Positions 7,600-15,826 of a stretch of 34,429 nucleotides of DNA are shown here, piece by piece. How positions within the stretch are numbered: position 1 is the first letter of the stretch; each line of letters begins with the position of its first letter. The translations under genes and the position numbers were made by a program. The DNA comes from Bacillota bacterium (lineage in GTDB: Bacteria > Bacillota > UBA4882 > UBA8346): the NCBI GenBank assembly GCA_023436305.1, contig JAEZJQ010000084.1, positions 1 through 34,429 of the forward strand. The letters run 5' to 3'. The notes under the pieces were generated by a model. The model was not told where the DNA came from, made no database searches, and saw only the letters and a program-made list of their open reading frames with translations.

Positions 7600-7902
7600 T
7601 TATTGAGCGACTTCCATTTTCCAGTTCCAGCCGTTATTATTATCCCAGTTATTCGCGCTGTCCTTGAAACAAAAATTAATCTCGGAACCGGCGTCTGCTT
7701 TAAACTCGGCTGTGAAAGAGCCTTCCGGAGAATAATTCATTGGAACGGTCCGGGAGTTATTCCAACCGTCACTGCCATAATGCAGGTATACACTATCCGC
7801 CCCTGAATTCTTTAACAATCCATGATATTTAATGTGGACTGTATCTCCCGATTTTGGTGGAGCCGGTTCAAATGCGATGCGATCATCATTAAAAACTGAC
7901 AC
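7600..7902 (-). CDS. Standalone CBM25-like carbohydrate-binding protein (100 aa)
   Basis: A 100-residue protein that is nearly all one starch-binding-type beta-sandwich (CBM25/CBM26-like). The motif VYLHYGSDGWNNSRTVPM (about residues 38-55), the later INFCFKDSANNWDNNNGWNW and the GSFTAEF strand match the family. The Trp-Asn and WDNNNG segments are the usual sugar-stacking and loop residues. The GTG start has AAAGGAGGT at a good spacing. There is no signal peptide, catalytic domain or linker, so it would be a free cytoplasmic module, possibly binding glycogen. It stands alone on the minus strand, convergent with the DedA gene. Confidence 0.8.
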   Translation of the reverse strand: MSVFNDDRIAFEPAPPKSGDTVHIKYHGLLKNSGADSVYLHYGSDGWNNSRTVPMNYSPEGSFTAEFKADAGSEINFCFKDSANNWDNNNGWNWKMEVAQ

Positions 7903-8109
7903 TCGTTGCTACCTCCTTTGTTTTTTCTATTATGTCCCACGAAAGGTATTCAATAATAGGAAGATTAAGGAATGTTCTACAGATGTAAAAATTCATCATT
8001 CACTGACAGGGAAAAACTATTCACGGTCGAATTAACAGATAATAGAATGAACGATAAATCGGTAAATGATTAAGTCTGTAACATTCTTTGGAGAAACAGG
8101 GAGCTTTTT

Positions 8110-8862
8110 ATGCTGGATCAGAATCCGAACGGTATCTTGAACATTCGAAGATTAGTTTATCTCTGGATGATTATCCTGGGATTGATACTGGTAACCGCGG
8201 TAATTTCCGGTTTCCAGGTTTATTGGTGGCAGCGGTCGGTGGCACAAGCCGAACAAAAGGAATTAATGGCCAAGATTAATAAACTGGAAAACGAAATCCG
8301 GCTTTTGCAGCAACGTACTCAAAAGCAAAACGCTCCGGTGAATCCGAAGAGTCTGGATTATCAGAAATTATTGGCAGGCCGGGAGCAGAAAGTCATCCTG
8401 GCGCTTAAACAGCGGGATATGAATGCCCTGGCGAAGTATGTACATCCAGAAAAAGGGGTTCGTTTTTCACCTTACTTATTTATTAACTTGGATAGTGATC
8501 CGGTTTTCTCCGCAGACAAGATCCGGTCATTTTTCCAGGATAGGGCGGAACGGATTTGGGGTTATTACGAAGATACGGCAAAACCGCTGAAATTAACCAA
8601 TGAAGCCTATTTTAATTCGTTCGTGTATGATGAAAATTATGCCTTCGCCGATCAAATTAATTATAACCGGGAGATTAAGGGAAGTTTAACCGCCGGCAAC
8701 GTCTTTGAGGTATATCCGAAAACCATTGTGGTTGAGTATCTATGTTCGAAAAACGGGAATCCGGAAGAAGATTCGGATTGGCGTGACTTAAAACTTATTT
8801 TTGCTGCAGAAGGCGAAAGTTGGTATTTGGTGGGGCTCGTTCACGATCAATGGACCATATAA
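8110..8862 (+). CDS. Single-pass membrane protein with extracytoplasmic domain
   Basis: A 250-residue protein with one membrane helix (about residues 15-40, LVYLWMIILGLILVTAVISGF). A short coiled coil follows (residues 48-72), then a globular C-terminal domain that starts with KVILALKQRDMNALAKYVHPEKGVRFSPY. That HPxKGVRFSPY segment occurs in conserved uncharacterised Bacillota membrane proteins, so I call it conserved but of unknown function. GGGAGC lies seven bases ahead of the ATG. The gene is followed by a small terminator and then mutS, so it is probably not part of the mismatch-repair operon. Confidence 0.8.
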   Translation: MLDQNPNGILNIRRLVYLWMIILGLILVTAVISGFQVYWWQRSVAQAEQKELMAKINKLENEIRLLQQRTQKQNAPVNPKSLDYQKLLAGREQKVILALKQRDMNALAKYVHPEKGVRFSPYLFINLDSDPVFSADKIRSFFQDRAERIWGYYEDTAKPLKLTNEAYFNSFVYDENYAFADQINYNREIKGSLTAGNVFEVYPKTIVVEYLCSKNGNPEEDSDWRDLKLIFAAEGESWYLVGLVHDQWTI

Positions 8863-8891
8863 AAAGGATTCAGGAGAAAGTTGTCGAAAAT

Positions 8892-8912
8892 AACGGGGAA
8901 GCCCGTTTTTTT
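8892..8912 (+). terminator. Short intrinsic terminator before mutS
   Basis: AACGGG (8892-8897) pairs with CCCGTT (8902-8907) around a GAAG loop and is followed directly by a T-run. Confidence 0.65.
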
Positions 8913-8957
8913 ATTGGGTAAATATCCGATGATAAATATTTCCGAGGTGCGTTGTTC

Positions 8958-11561
8958 ATGGCCAAAATAACTCCAATGGTACAGCAGTATTTGGATATAA
9001 AAAAACAATATCCGGATTGTATTCTCTTTTTCCGGTTGGGTGATTTTTACGAAATGTTCTTTGACGATGCTCAGATCGCTTCCCGGGAACTGGAGATCGT
9101 TTTAACTGGCCGTGATTCAGGACCGGAACGGATTCCCATGTGCGGGGTACCTTACCATTCGGTGTCCGGTTATTTGGCCAAGCTGTTAAACAAAGGTTAT
9201 AAAGTGGCGATTTGCGAGCAAGTTGAGGATCCAAAAGCCGCCAAGGGGTTGGTTGAACGGGCGGTGGTACGGATCGTTACCCCGGGTACCATTGTGGAAG
9301 AACATTTATTAAAAGAAAAAGTGAACAATTACCTGGCGGCTGCTGTTTTCGATAAAAATTGCTGGGGGTTGGCTTATGTGGACCTATCCACCGGCGATTT
9401 TAAAACCAGCCAGTTCGCTAAAAACGAGTCCCATCATTTGTTGACAGAACTGGTGCGGATCAAACCTGCGGAACTTTACTTGAACGAAAACGATCAGACG
9501 GCACTCAATATGTTTGCGAAATTTACCGATACTTTAATTAGTACCGGACCTGCGAATATTTTTCAGCCAGAGAGAGCTTACCGGAGTTTAACGGACCATT
9601 TCGGACTGAAAAATCTGAATGCCTTCGGCCTGGAGGAACTTTCCACCGCGATGATAGCCGCCGGAGCCATTCTGCAATATTTGTATGAGACGCAGAAGAA
9701 TGCGTTATTACATATCCGTAAAATTTCTACTTATGAAATCGGCGCTTTCATGAGTTTGGACCCTGCCACCCGGCGTAATCTGGAACTTACCCGGACCATT
9801 CGCGGTGGTGAAACCAGCGGGAGCCTTTTATGGATATTGGATCAGACCGTGACGGCCATGGGAGGCAGGTTGCTTCGTTCCTGGATTGAACAGCCATTGA
9901 CCAATATCGAAGCCATCCGGGAGCGGCAAGCCGCAGTTGCCGATTTTTCGATGAATTTGGAGATCCGGGAACAACTGCGGGAAGCTTTGGGAAAGACATA
10001 CGATTTACAACGAATTCTTGGGAAACTGGCCGGAAATTCAGCCAATGCCCGTGATTTATTGGCTTTAAAAAACACTCTTCACCAAATACCGGTTATTAAA
10101 GAAGTACTCGTTAAACTTACCGCGCCCCGGATTCGTGATTTAGCGGAAGCATTAAGCCCTTTACCGGAGTTAACCGAGTTGCTCACCGAAAGTTTATTGG
10201 AGGACCCGCCGCCAACCATTAAAGAAGGCGGCATGATTAAAGCCTCTTATCATGAAGAGTTGGAGACCTTGCTCCAGGCGGGGTCCAAAGGCAAACAATG
10301 GGTGGCTGAGCTTGAACAGCGGGAACGGGAACGAACCGGTATTCGATCATTAAAGGTGGGGTTTAACCAGGTATTCGGCTATTATATTGAAGTAACCAAT
10401 GCTAATCTGGAACTGGTTCCGCCGGATTATGTCCGGAAACAAACCTTATCCAACGGGGAACGTTTCATTAACCAGACACTTAAAGAATATGAGGATTTAA
10501 TCTTAAACGCTCATGATAAAAGCATTGCCTTGGAGTATCAACTGTTTTTGGAAATCCGGGATCGAGTATTGGACAGGATCGATGATCTGCAAAACAATGC
10601 ATTAGTCTTGGCGGAATTGGACGGGTTGCTCGCCTTTGGGGAAGTGGCGGTCCGAAATCATTATGTGCGTCCGGCGATCAATGAAACCGGCAAAATTTTA
10701 ATCCTGGACGGGCGGCACCCGGTTGTGGAGAGAATGTTGCCAAACGGAAGTTTCGTTCCCAATGATACTGTGCTGGATTTACAGGAACACCGTACCCAGA
10801 TTATCACCGGGCCGAATATGGCCGGTAAATCCACTTATATGCGGCAGACTGCGTTAATCGTGTTGATGGCGCATATCGGCAGTTTCGTTCCCGCCAAATC
10901 AGCGGATATTGCCCTGGTGGATCGCATTTTCACCCGGGTGGGAGCTTCGGATGATCTGGCCACCGGCCAGAGCACATTTATGGTTGAGATGAACGAAGTG
11001 GCTTATATTTTAAATCATGCCACCCAAAAATCCTTCGTTATTTTGGATGAAATCGGCCGCGGCACCAGTACCTTTGACGGTTTAAGCATTGCCTGGGCGG
11101 TTGTGGAGTTTATGAACAACCAGGCCCGGATTGGATGTAAAACGTTGGTGGCCACTCATTATCACGAACTCACCGACCTGGAGAACCGCCTGGAAGGGAT
11201 AAAAAATTACCATATCGCGGTGCAACGGGATGGCGAGGAGATCACTTTTTTACGAAAAATTGCTCCGGGAAAAGCTGATAAAAGTTATGGGATCGAAGTC
11301 GCCCGCCTGGCCGGATTACCGGCGGAAATAACCGAACGTTCCCGGGAAATTTTATCGACACTGGAACATAATGAAACGCTTGAATTTAACGCCCTGGAAA
11401 AAACGCCCCGGGAACCTGAAGTTCAGTTAACGTTATTCCCCATGGAAACCGATATGATTATCAATGAGATCAAAGGAATTGATCTGGTGGCCACCACCCC
11501 GATTGAGTCTTTGAATTTACTTTACCAGTGGCAACAAAAATTAAGGCGTCAAGTTTCTTAA
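8958..11561 (+). CDS. mutS: DNA mismatch repair protein MutS
   Basis: An 867-residue full-length MutS, which binds base mismatches as a dimer and starts repair with MutL. The mismatch-contacting Phe-X-Glu is seen at F30-Y31-E32 within FFRLGDFYEMF. The ATPase domain has Walker A GPNMAGKST near residue 617, Walker B FVILDEIGRGTS, and the ATHYHELT switch histidine. The connector, core and clamp domains lie between in the usual order. The ATG at 8958 is preferred over an in-frame TTG at 8952 because GAGGTG lies eight bases upstream of it. mutL follows after 26 bp, and the block continues through miaA, hfq and dapF. Confidence 0.98.
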   Translation: MAKITPMVQQYLDIKKQYPDCILFFRLGDFYEMFFDDAQIASRELEIVLTGRDSGPERIPMCGVPYHSVSGYLAKLLNKGYKVAICEQVEDPKAAKGLVERAVVRIVTPGTIVEEHLLKEKVNNYLAAAVFDKNCWGLAYVDLSTGDFKTSQFAKNESHHLLTELVRIKPAELYLNENDQTALNMFAKFTDTLISTGPANIFQPERAYRSLTDHFGLKNLNAFGLEELSTAMIAAGAILQYLYETQKNALLHIRKISTYEIGAFMSLDPATRRNLELTRTIRGGETSGSLLWILDQTVTAMGGRLLRSWIEQPLTNIEAIRERQAAVADFSMNLEIREQLREALGKTYDLQRILGKLAGNSANARDLLALKNTLHQIPVIKEVLVKLTAPRIRDLAEALSPLPELTELLTESLLEDPPPTIKEGGMIKASYHEELETLLQAGSKGKQWVAELEQRERERTGIRSLKVGFNQVFGYYIEVTNANLELVPPDYVRKQTLSNGERFINQTLKEYEDLILNAHDKSIALEYQLFLEIRDRVLDRIDDLQNNALVLAELDGLLAFGEVAVRNHYVRPAINETGKILILDGRHPVVERMLPNGSFVPNDTVLDLQEHRTQIITGPNMAGKSTYMRQTALIVLMAHIGSFVPAKSADIALVDRIFTRVGASDDLATGQSTFMVEMNEVAYILNHATQKSFVILDEIGRGTSTFDGLSIAWAVVEFMNNQARIGCKTLVATHYHELTDLENRLEGIKNYHIAVQRDGEEITFLRKIAPGKADKSYGIEVARLAGLPAEITERSREILSTLEHNETLEFNALEKTPREPEVQLTLFPMETDMIINEIKGIDLVATTPIESLNLLYQWQQKLRRQVS

Positions 11562-11587
11562 AGTTTTAAACTGGCGGAGGTTTGAAT

Positions 11588-13366
11588 ATGATTAATAAAG
11601 TTCATCGTTTGGATGATGAAACCATCTCCAAAATCGCGGCCGGTGAGATTATTGAACGGCCGGCTTCGGTGGTCAAGGAATTGGTTGAAAATTCCATTGA
11701 CGCCGGGGCGACCTGCATTGAAATTGAGATTAAAAACGGTGGCCGGCAGTTAATTCAGGTGATTGATAACGGTAGTGGCATGGAACGCGAGGAGGCCGTA
11801 CTCGCCATAGAACGGCATACCACCAGTAAAATAATGGAGCCGGATGATTTAAACCGCTTAAAAACATTGGGATTTCGGGGAGAAGCCTTGCCGTCGATTG
11901 TGACCATTTCTCAGTTTGAAATGACTACCAAACCGGCTGACTCAAACTTAGGAACTTACATTGAAGTTAAAGGTGGATTGTTGCAAAAGGTAAAAGATTG
12001 CGGCGCCCCCAATGGCACTACTATCAAAGTTCACGATCTCTTTTTTAATACACCCGCCCGCCTGAAATATTTAAAGACTATTCCCACCGAGGCGGGTTAT
12101 ATCGGTGAAATTATTTCCCGGATGTCCCTTGCCTATCCGGAGATTAGTTTCCGTTTGCATCATCATGAATACGAAGTCTTATTCACCCCGGGCACCGGGA
12201 ATCTCCACGAGACCATCGTCGCCATTTTCGGAAAAGATACCGGCAAAGAGATGATCCCTGTCAATTATCAGGAGGGTTCGCTCAAAATTTCCGGCTTTAT
12301 CGGCAAACCGAACATTGCCAAGACCAATCGTAACAATGAAATCTTTTTTATCAATCGCCGCTATTTTCATAACCGGGTTTTAAGCGCTGCGGTGGAAAAA
12401 GCTTATCACACCTTGCTGCCTATCGCCCGTTATCCTTTTGTGATTTTGTTTTTAGAGATTGACCCGTCTTTGGTGGATGTCAATGTGCATCCCTCCAAGA
12501 TGGAAGTAAGATTTTCCAATGAGACTGATCTTTTTAAAATCTTCTATCATGCCGTACTTAAATTTTTAAAGGATAGCAGTTTATTATCGGAATGGATTGC
12601 ACCCGATGAGGAATTGACTCGAAAAAGTGATTTGGACTCCGATAAACCGGTGGTTCCTCAAAATATCGGGATTCATTATCCCGAGTTTACCCGAGTTTCC
12701 GCCCAAACCTCCCAGGTGGCGGAAGCGGCGGTTCAAACGGCAACCGCGGTATGTACAATACCGGAAACTTTGAGCCGGATGGATAATACCAATAACTTGT
12801 ATATATTTCCGAAAGCTTTGCATGATACTTTTATCTTGGCCCATGATGAAAAAGGATTGTTAATTATTGATCAACACGCTGCTCACGAACGGGTTTTATA
12901 TGAACGCTATTATTTTAAAGCCAAGGAGTTCTTGGGGACACAGGCATTATTGCTTCCGGAAACGGTTAACCTAAGCCATGCGCAATATAAGGTGGTGGCG
13001 GATCGTTTGGCGTTGTTTAGTGAAATTGGTTTTGAACTTGAAGTTTTCGGAGGGCAGACCATTATCCTGCGGGGAGTTCCTTTGAATCTGGCCAATACCA
13101 ACTATCAACTAATCATCCAAGATCTGATCGAACAGTTCATGAACTTCGAAACATTTAAGGATCCGGCGGAGATCAAGGAAGCGTTTATTATCACTATGGC
13201 CTGCAAAACCGCTATTAAAGCCGGGGATAAACTGAATCACCTGGAGATGGAGAGTTTGGCCAAGGATTTGTTCCGTTGCGATAATCCGTATACTTGCCCC
13301 CACGGACGCCCCACCGTGTTTCGAATGAATTACGAGGAACTGGGGAAAAAGTTTTTGCGCCGATGA
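11588..13366 (+). CDS. mutL: DNA mismatch repair protein MutL (endonuclease type)
   Basis: A 592-residue MutL. The GHKL ATPase N-terminus has ELVENSIDAGA, DNGSGM and GFRGEALPSI. The C-terminal half carries the endonuclease motif DQHAAHERVLYE near residue 427, plus ACKTAIKAGDKL and CPHGRPT near residue 569. These are the metal-site residues of nicking MutL proteins, in line with organisms that lack MutH. The linker (about 340-395) is poorly conserved, as usual. GGAGG lies seven bases before the ATG. The stop overlaps the miaA start by four bases (ATGA), which implies translational coupling. Confidence 0.98.
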   Translation: MINKVHRLDDETISKIAAGEIIERPASVVKELVENSIDAGATCIEIEIKNGGRQLIQVIDNGSGMEREEAVLAIERHTTSKIMEPDDLNRLKTLGFRGEALPSIVTISQFEMTTKPADSNLGTYIEVKGGLLQKVKDCGAPNGTTIKVHDLFFNTPARLKYLKTIPTEAGYIGEIISRMSLAYPEISFRLHHHEYEVLFTPGTGNLHETIVAIFGKDTGKEMIPVNYQEGSLKISGFIGKPNIAKTNRNNEIFFINRRYFHNRVLSAAVEKAYHTLLPIARYPFVILFLEIDPSLVDVNVHPSKMEVRFSNETDLFKIFYHAVLKFLKDSSLLSEWIAPDEELTRKSDLDSDKPVVPQNIGIHYPEFTRVSAQTSQVAEAAVQTATAVCTIPETLSRMDNTNNLYIFPKALHDTFILAHDEKGLLIIDQHAAHERVLYERYYFKAKEFLGTQALLLPETVNLSHAQYKVVADRLALFSEIGFELEVFGGQTIILRGVPLNLANTNYQLIIQDLIEQFMNFETFKDPAEIKEAFIITMACKTAIKAGDKLNHLEMESLAKDLFRCDNPYTCPHGRPTVFRMNYEELGKKFLRR

Positions 13367-14316
13367 GCAAACCTCCGTTAATTGTTATTGCCGGTCCTAC
13401 GGCGGTGGGGAAAACCGAATGCGCTATCTGGATTGCTCGGAAACTGAACGCCGAGATCATTTCCGCCGATTCGATGCAAGTTTATCGGTATCTGAACATC
13501 GGTACCGCCAAACCAAGTCTGGAACAGCAACAAGCGGTAAAACATCACCTGATTGACGTGGTTGACCCGGATTGCGATTTCTCGGTATCCGATTATAAAG
13601 CGTTATTTGATGAAACAGTTCCCGCGATTTTAACCAGGGGGAAATTACCGCTGGTAACCGGGGGCACCGGATTATACATCCGGGCCTGTCTACGATCTTT
13701 TTTAGAGGGAAATCCGGTACGGCCCAATTGGGAACTGCGGAATTCATTAAAATTACAAGCGGAAGCACAAGGCTCTTTATATTTACACCAACAATTGGCC
13801 AAAGTTGATCCTGAAGCCGCTGTCCGAATTCATCCCAACGACTTGCGGCGGATTGTCCGGGCGCTGGAAGTATATGAGACATTAGGCAAGCCCATCTCGG
13901 AACTGCAGGTTCAACAAGCCAATGAGAGTCCATATCGAGTCATTTATATATTTTTAAACCGGGAACGATCCGAATTATATCAGCGGATTGAGACCCGGGT
14001 TGATGAGATGCTGAGTCAAGGTTTATTAAAGGAGGTGGAGTCTCTTCTGGAAAGAGGTTACCGCTCTGACTTAAAGCCATTACAGAGTTTGGGATACCGC
14101 CAGATGATCGAATATTTACAAGGCAAAGATTCATGGGAGACGGCGGTCGCCGCCATCAAGCAGGAAACCCGTAATTACGCCAAGCGGCAATTGACCTGGT
14201 TTCGTAAAGAATCCATTGATTTGGTGGTGACGCTTGTTGGGAATAACCGGGAATTTTTTGGAGAGATATTGCAATATCTTGAAGGTAGTTTAGACCAAAT
14301 GTCGAATAGGTATTGA
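13363..14316 (+). CDS. miaA: tRNA dimethylallyltransferase
   Basis: A 317-residue enzyme that transfers a dimethylallyl group to A37 of tRNAs reading UNN codons. Seen in order are the P-loop GPTAVGKT (residues 11-18), DSMQVYRYLNIGTAKPS with the substrate-binding region, LVTGGTGLYIRA, NDLRRIVRALEVYE, and the C-terminal ETRNYAKRQLTWFR. The start overlaps the mutL stop (ATGA). A longer frame from 13294 would run inside mutL and is rejected. hfq follows after 27 bp; the miaA-hfq order is a common bacterial arrangement. Confidence 0.97.
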   Translation: MSKPPLIVIAGPTAVGKTECAIWIARKLNAEIISADSMQVYRYLNIGTAKPSLEQQQAVKHHLIDVVDPDCDFSVSDYKALFDETVPAILTRGKLPLVTGGTGLYIRACLRSFLEGNPVRPNWELRNSLKLQAEAQGSLYLHQQLAKVDPEAAVRIHPNDLRRIVRALEVYETLGKPISELQVQQANESPYRVIYIFLNRERSELYQRIETRVDEMLSQGLLKEVESLLERGYRSDLKPLQSLGYRQMIEYLQGKDSWETAVAAIKQETRNYAKRQLTWFRKESIDLVVTLVGNNREFFGEILQYLEGSLDQMSNRY

Positions 14317-14343
14317 AATGACTACAGCGGGGGGAAGAATACT

Positions 14344-14586
14344 ATGAATAAGCCAATAATTAATCTGCAAGATGCTTTTTTAAATCAAGTTCGTAAAGAA
14401 GGCATTGCGGTTACAGTTTATCTGGTCAACGGTTTTCAAATTCGCGGTTTGGTAAAGGGCTTCGATAATTTTACCATCATTTTAGACACAGACGGCAAAC
14501 AAGAGTTGGTTTATAAACATGCGGTTTCAACAATCATTCCGGCCCGGCCTTTGGCCGAGTTTTCCGCGGAGAAAAAAGAGGAATAA
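14344..14586 (+). CDS. hfq: RNA chaperone Hfq
   Basis: An 80-residue Sm-like protein that assembles as a hexamer and binds small RNAs and poly(A) or U-rich RNA. The Sm1 motif is VYLVNGFQIRGLVKGFDNFTIIL and the Sm2 motif contains LVYKHAVSTI, with the YKHA residues of the proximal uridine pocket. The N-terminal NLQDAFLNQVRKE is typical of Gram-positive Hfq. The C-terminal tail is short and acidic. GGGGGA lies ahead of the ATG. dapF starts seven bases after the stop. Confidence 0.97.
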   Translation: MNKPIINLQDAFLNQVRKEGIAVTVYLVNGFQIRGLVKGFDNFTIILDTDGKQELVYKHAVSTIIPARPLAEFSAEKKEE

Positions 14587-14593
14587 GACTGCC

Positions 14594-15430
14594 ATGAAAT
14601 TTACAAAAATGCATGGCCTGGGAAATGACTATATTTATATAAACTGCTTTACCGAAACCGTCGCGGATCCAGCCAGCCTTGCCGTAAAAATGAGTGATCG
14701 TCATTTTGGGGTTGGCAGCGACGGAATTGTACTCATCATGCCTTCTGAAAAAGCGGATGCCAGGATGCGTATGTTTAATGCCGACGGCAGCGAGGCCGAA
14801 ATGTGCGGTAATGCCATACGTTGTGTCGGAAAATTTCTTTATGACCGTCAAATCGTCCCTAAAAAAGAGCTTTCCATCGAGACCAAGGCCGGGATTAAGA
14901 ACTTGAATTTAACTATTAACGGTTCGAAAACCAAACTGGTCCGGGTCGATATGGGAGAGCCCGTGTTGCAGAGTGATTTCGTGCCGGTAACGGGAAATAA
15001 ACGGCAGATTATTCATGAGCCAATATCAGTCAACGGCCATGATTACCATTATACCGCCGTTTCCATGGGCAATCCCCATTGTGTAATCTTCGTCCCGGAG
15101 ATCAGTGATGATCAGGTATTAAAAGATGGGCCGTTGCTTGAAGTCCACCCGTTCTTCCCGAAAAAAATCAATGTGGAATTCGTGAAGGTGATTGCTGATG
15201 ATTTGCTTCAAATGCGGGTTTGGGAACGGGGCAGCGGAGAGACGTTGGCTTGCGGTACCGGCGCCAGTGCTACGGTGGTGGCGGCGATCTTGAATCATTT
15301 AACCGGTCGCCGGGTTACCGTGAAGCTGCTGGGTGGAGATTTGATCATCGAATGGGATGAGGCCACCAATCATGTGTTTATGACCGGACCAGCCGTGGAA
15401 GTGTTTGAAGGGGAGTATTTAAAGGTTTAG
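14594..15430 (+). CDS. dapF: Diaminopimelate epimerase
   Basis: A 278-residue enzyme that interconverts LL- and meso-diaminopimelate for lysine and peptidoglycan synthesis. The two catalytic cysteines are C71 (EMCGNAIRC) and C220 (ETLACGTGAS). The N-terminal KFTKMHGLGNDY and the DRHFGVGSDGI segment are diagnostic. The start at 14594 gives the canonical N-terminus, with GAGGAA from the end of hfq as ribosome binding site; a longer frame running back into hfq is rejected. It is the last gene of the mutS block and is followed by a clear terminator. Confidence 0.97.
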   Translation: MKFTKMHGLGNDYIYINCFTETVADPASLAVKMSDRHFGVGSDGIVLIMPSEKADARMRMFNADGSEAEMCGNAIRCVGKFLYDRQIVPKKELSIETKAGIKNLNLTINGSKTKLVRVDMGEPVLQSDFVPVTGNKRQIIHEPISVNGHDYHYTAVSMGNPHCVIFVPEISDDQVLKDGPLLEVHPFFPKKINVEFVKVIADDLLQMRVWERGSGETLACGTGASATVVAAILNHLTGRRVTVKLLGGDLIIEWDEATNHVFMTGPAVEVFEGEYLKV

Positions 15431-15483
15431 TATTCTATTTTAAAACCGGTTTTGCTGGTTAGGATAGGGTTGAACCATACATT

Positions 15484-15521
15484 AGGGGCTGTACCAGAAG
15501 TAATTCTGCGCAGCCCCTTTA
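15484..15521 (+). terminator. Intrinsic terminator closing the mutS-dapF block
   Basis: The stem AGGGGCTG (15484-15491) with CAGCCCCT (15511-15518) is extended inside by CAGAA/TTCTG around GTAA. It is followed by TTTAT. Confidence 0.75.
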
Positions 15522-15543
15522 TCCATACACCGGCAAATTATTG

Positions 15544-15648
15544 TTACCAGCGCTCCATCACCTGTAACGGGAACCCTGGCACTGTAATCGTGGCTTGCTG
15601 CTGGTTTTCATAAAAAATAATATATCCGTTCTTTTTATTAATTACCAT
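15544..15648 (-). CDS. Possible small ORF or gene remnant (34 aa)
   Basis: On the minus strand a 34-residue frame reads MVINKKNGYIIFYENQQQ and ends in VPGFPLQVMERW. Its composition is protein-like, unlike the AT-rich surroundings, and the frame stays open upstream for at least another 35 codons of low-complexity sequence. No ribosome binding site precedes the ATG. It may be the surviving C-terminal end of a decayed gene. The rest of the 396-bp gap (15431-15826) holds the terminator above and AT-rich sequence in which I see nothing else. Confidence 0.25.
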   Translation of the reverse strand: MVINKKNGYIIFYENQQQATITVPGFPLQVMERW

Positions 15649-15826
15649 GAATTTATTTGCAATAAAGAAATTAATGCGGCATTTACAGAAAAAAATAAGA
15701 TTAATGAAGCTATTACGGATTCGTAAACATAATGAATATGATATATAATTTTGTATTGAAGTCTCTGAAGTTAATTACACTCCAATACTTCATGTTTCAG
15801 CCATCAAGAATTTTCCGGAAGGAAGG

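Noticed and set aside
8088..8279. ORF overlapping the start of the single-pass membrane protein gene, and other overlapping frames inside pflB, mutS and the kinases
   Set aside because: They are out-of-frame shadows without ribosome binding sites or family motifs, fully covered by well-supported genes.
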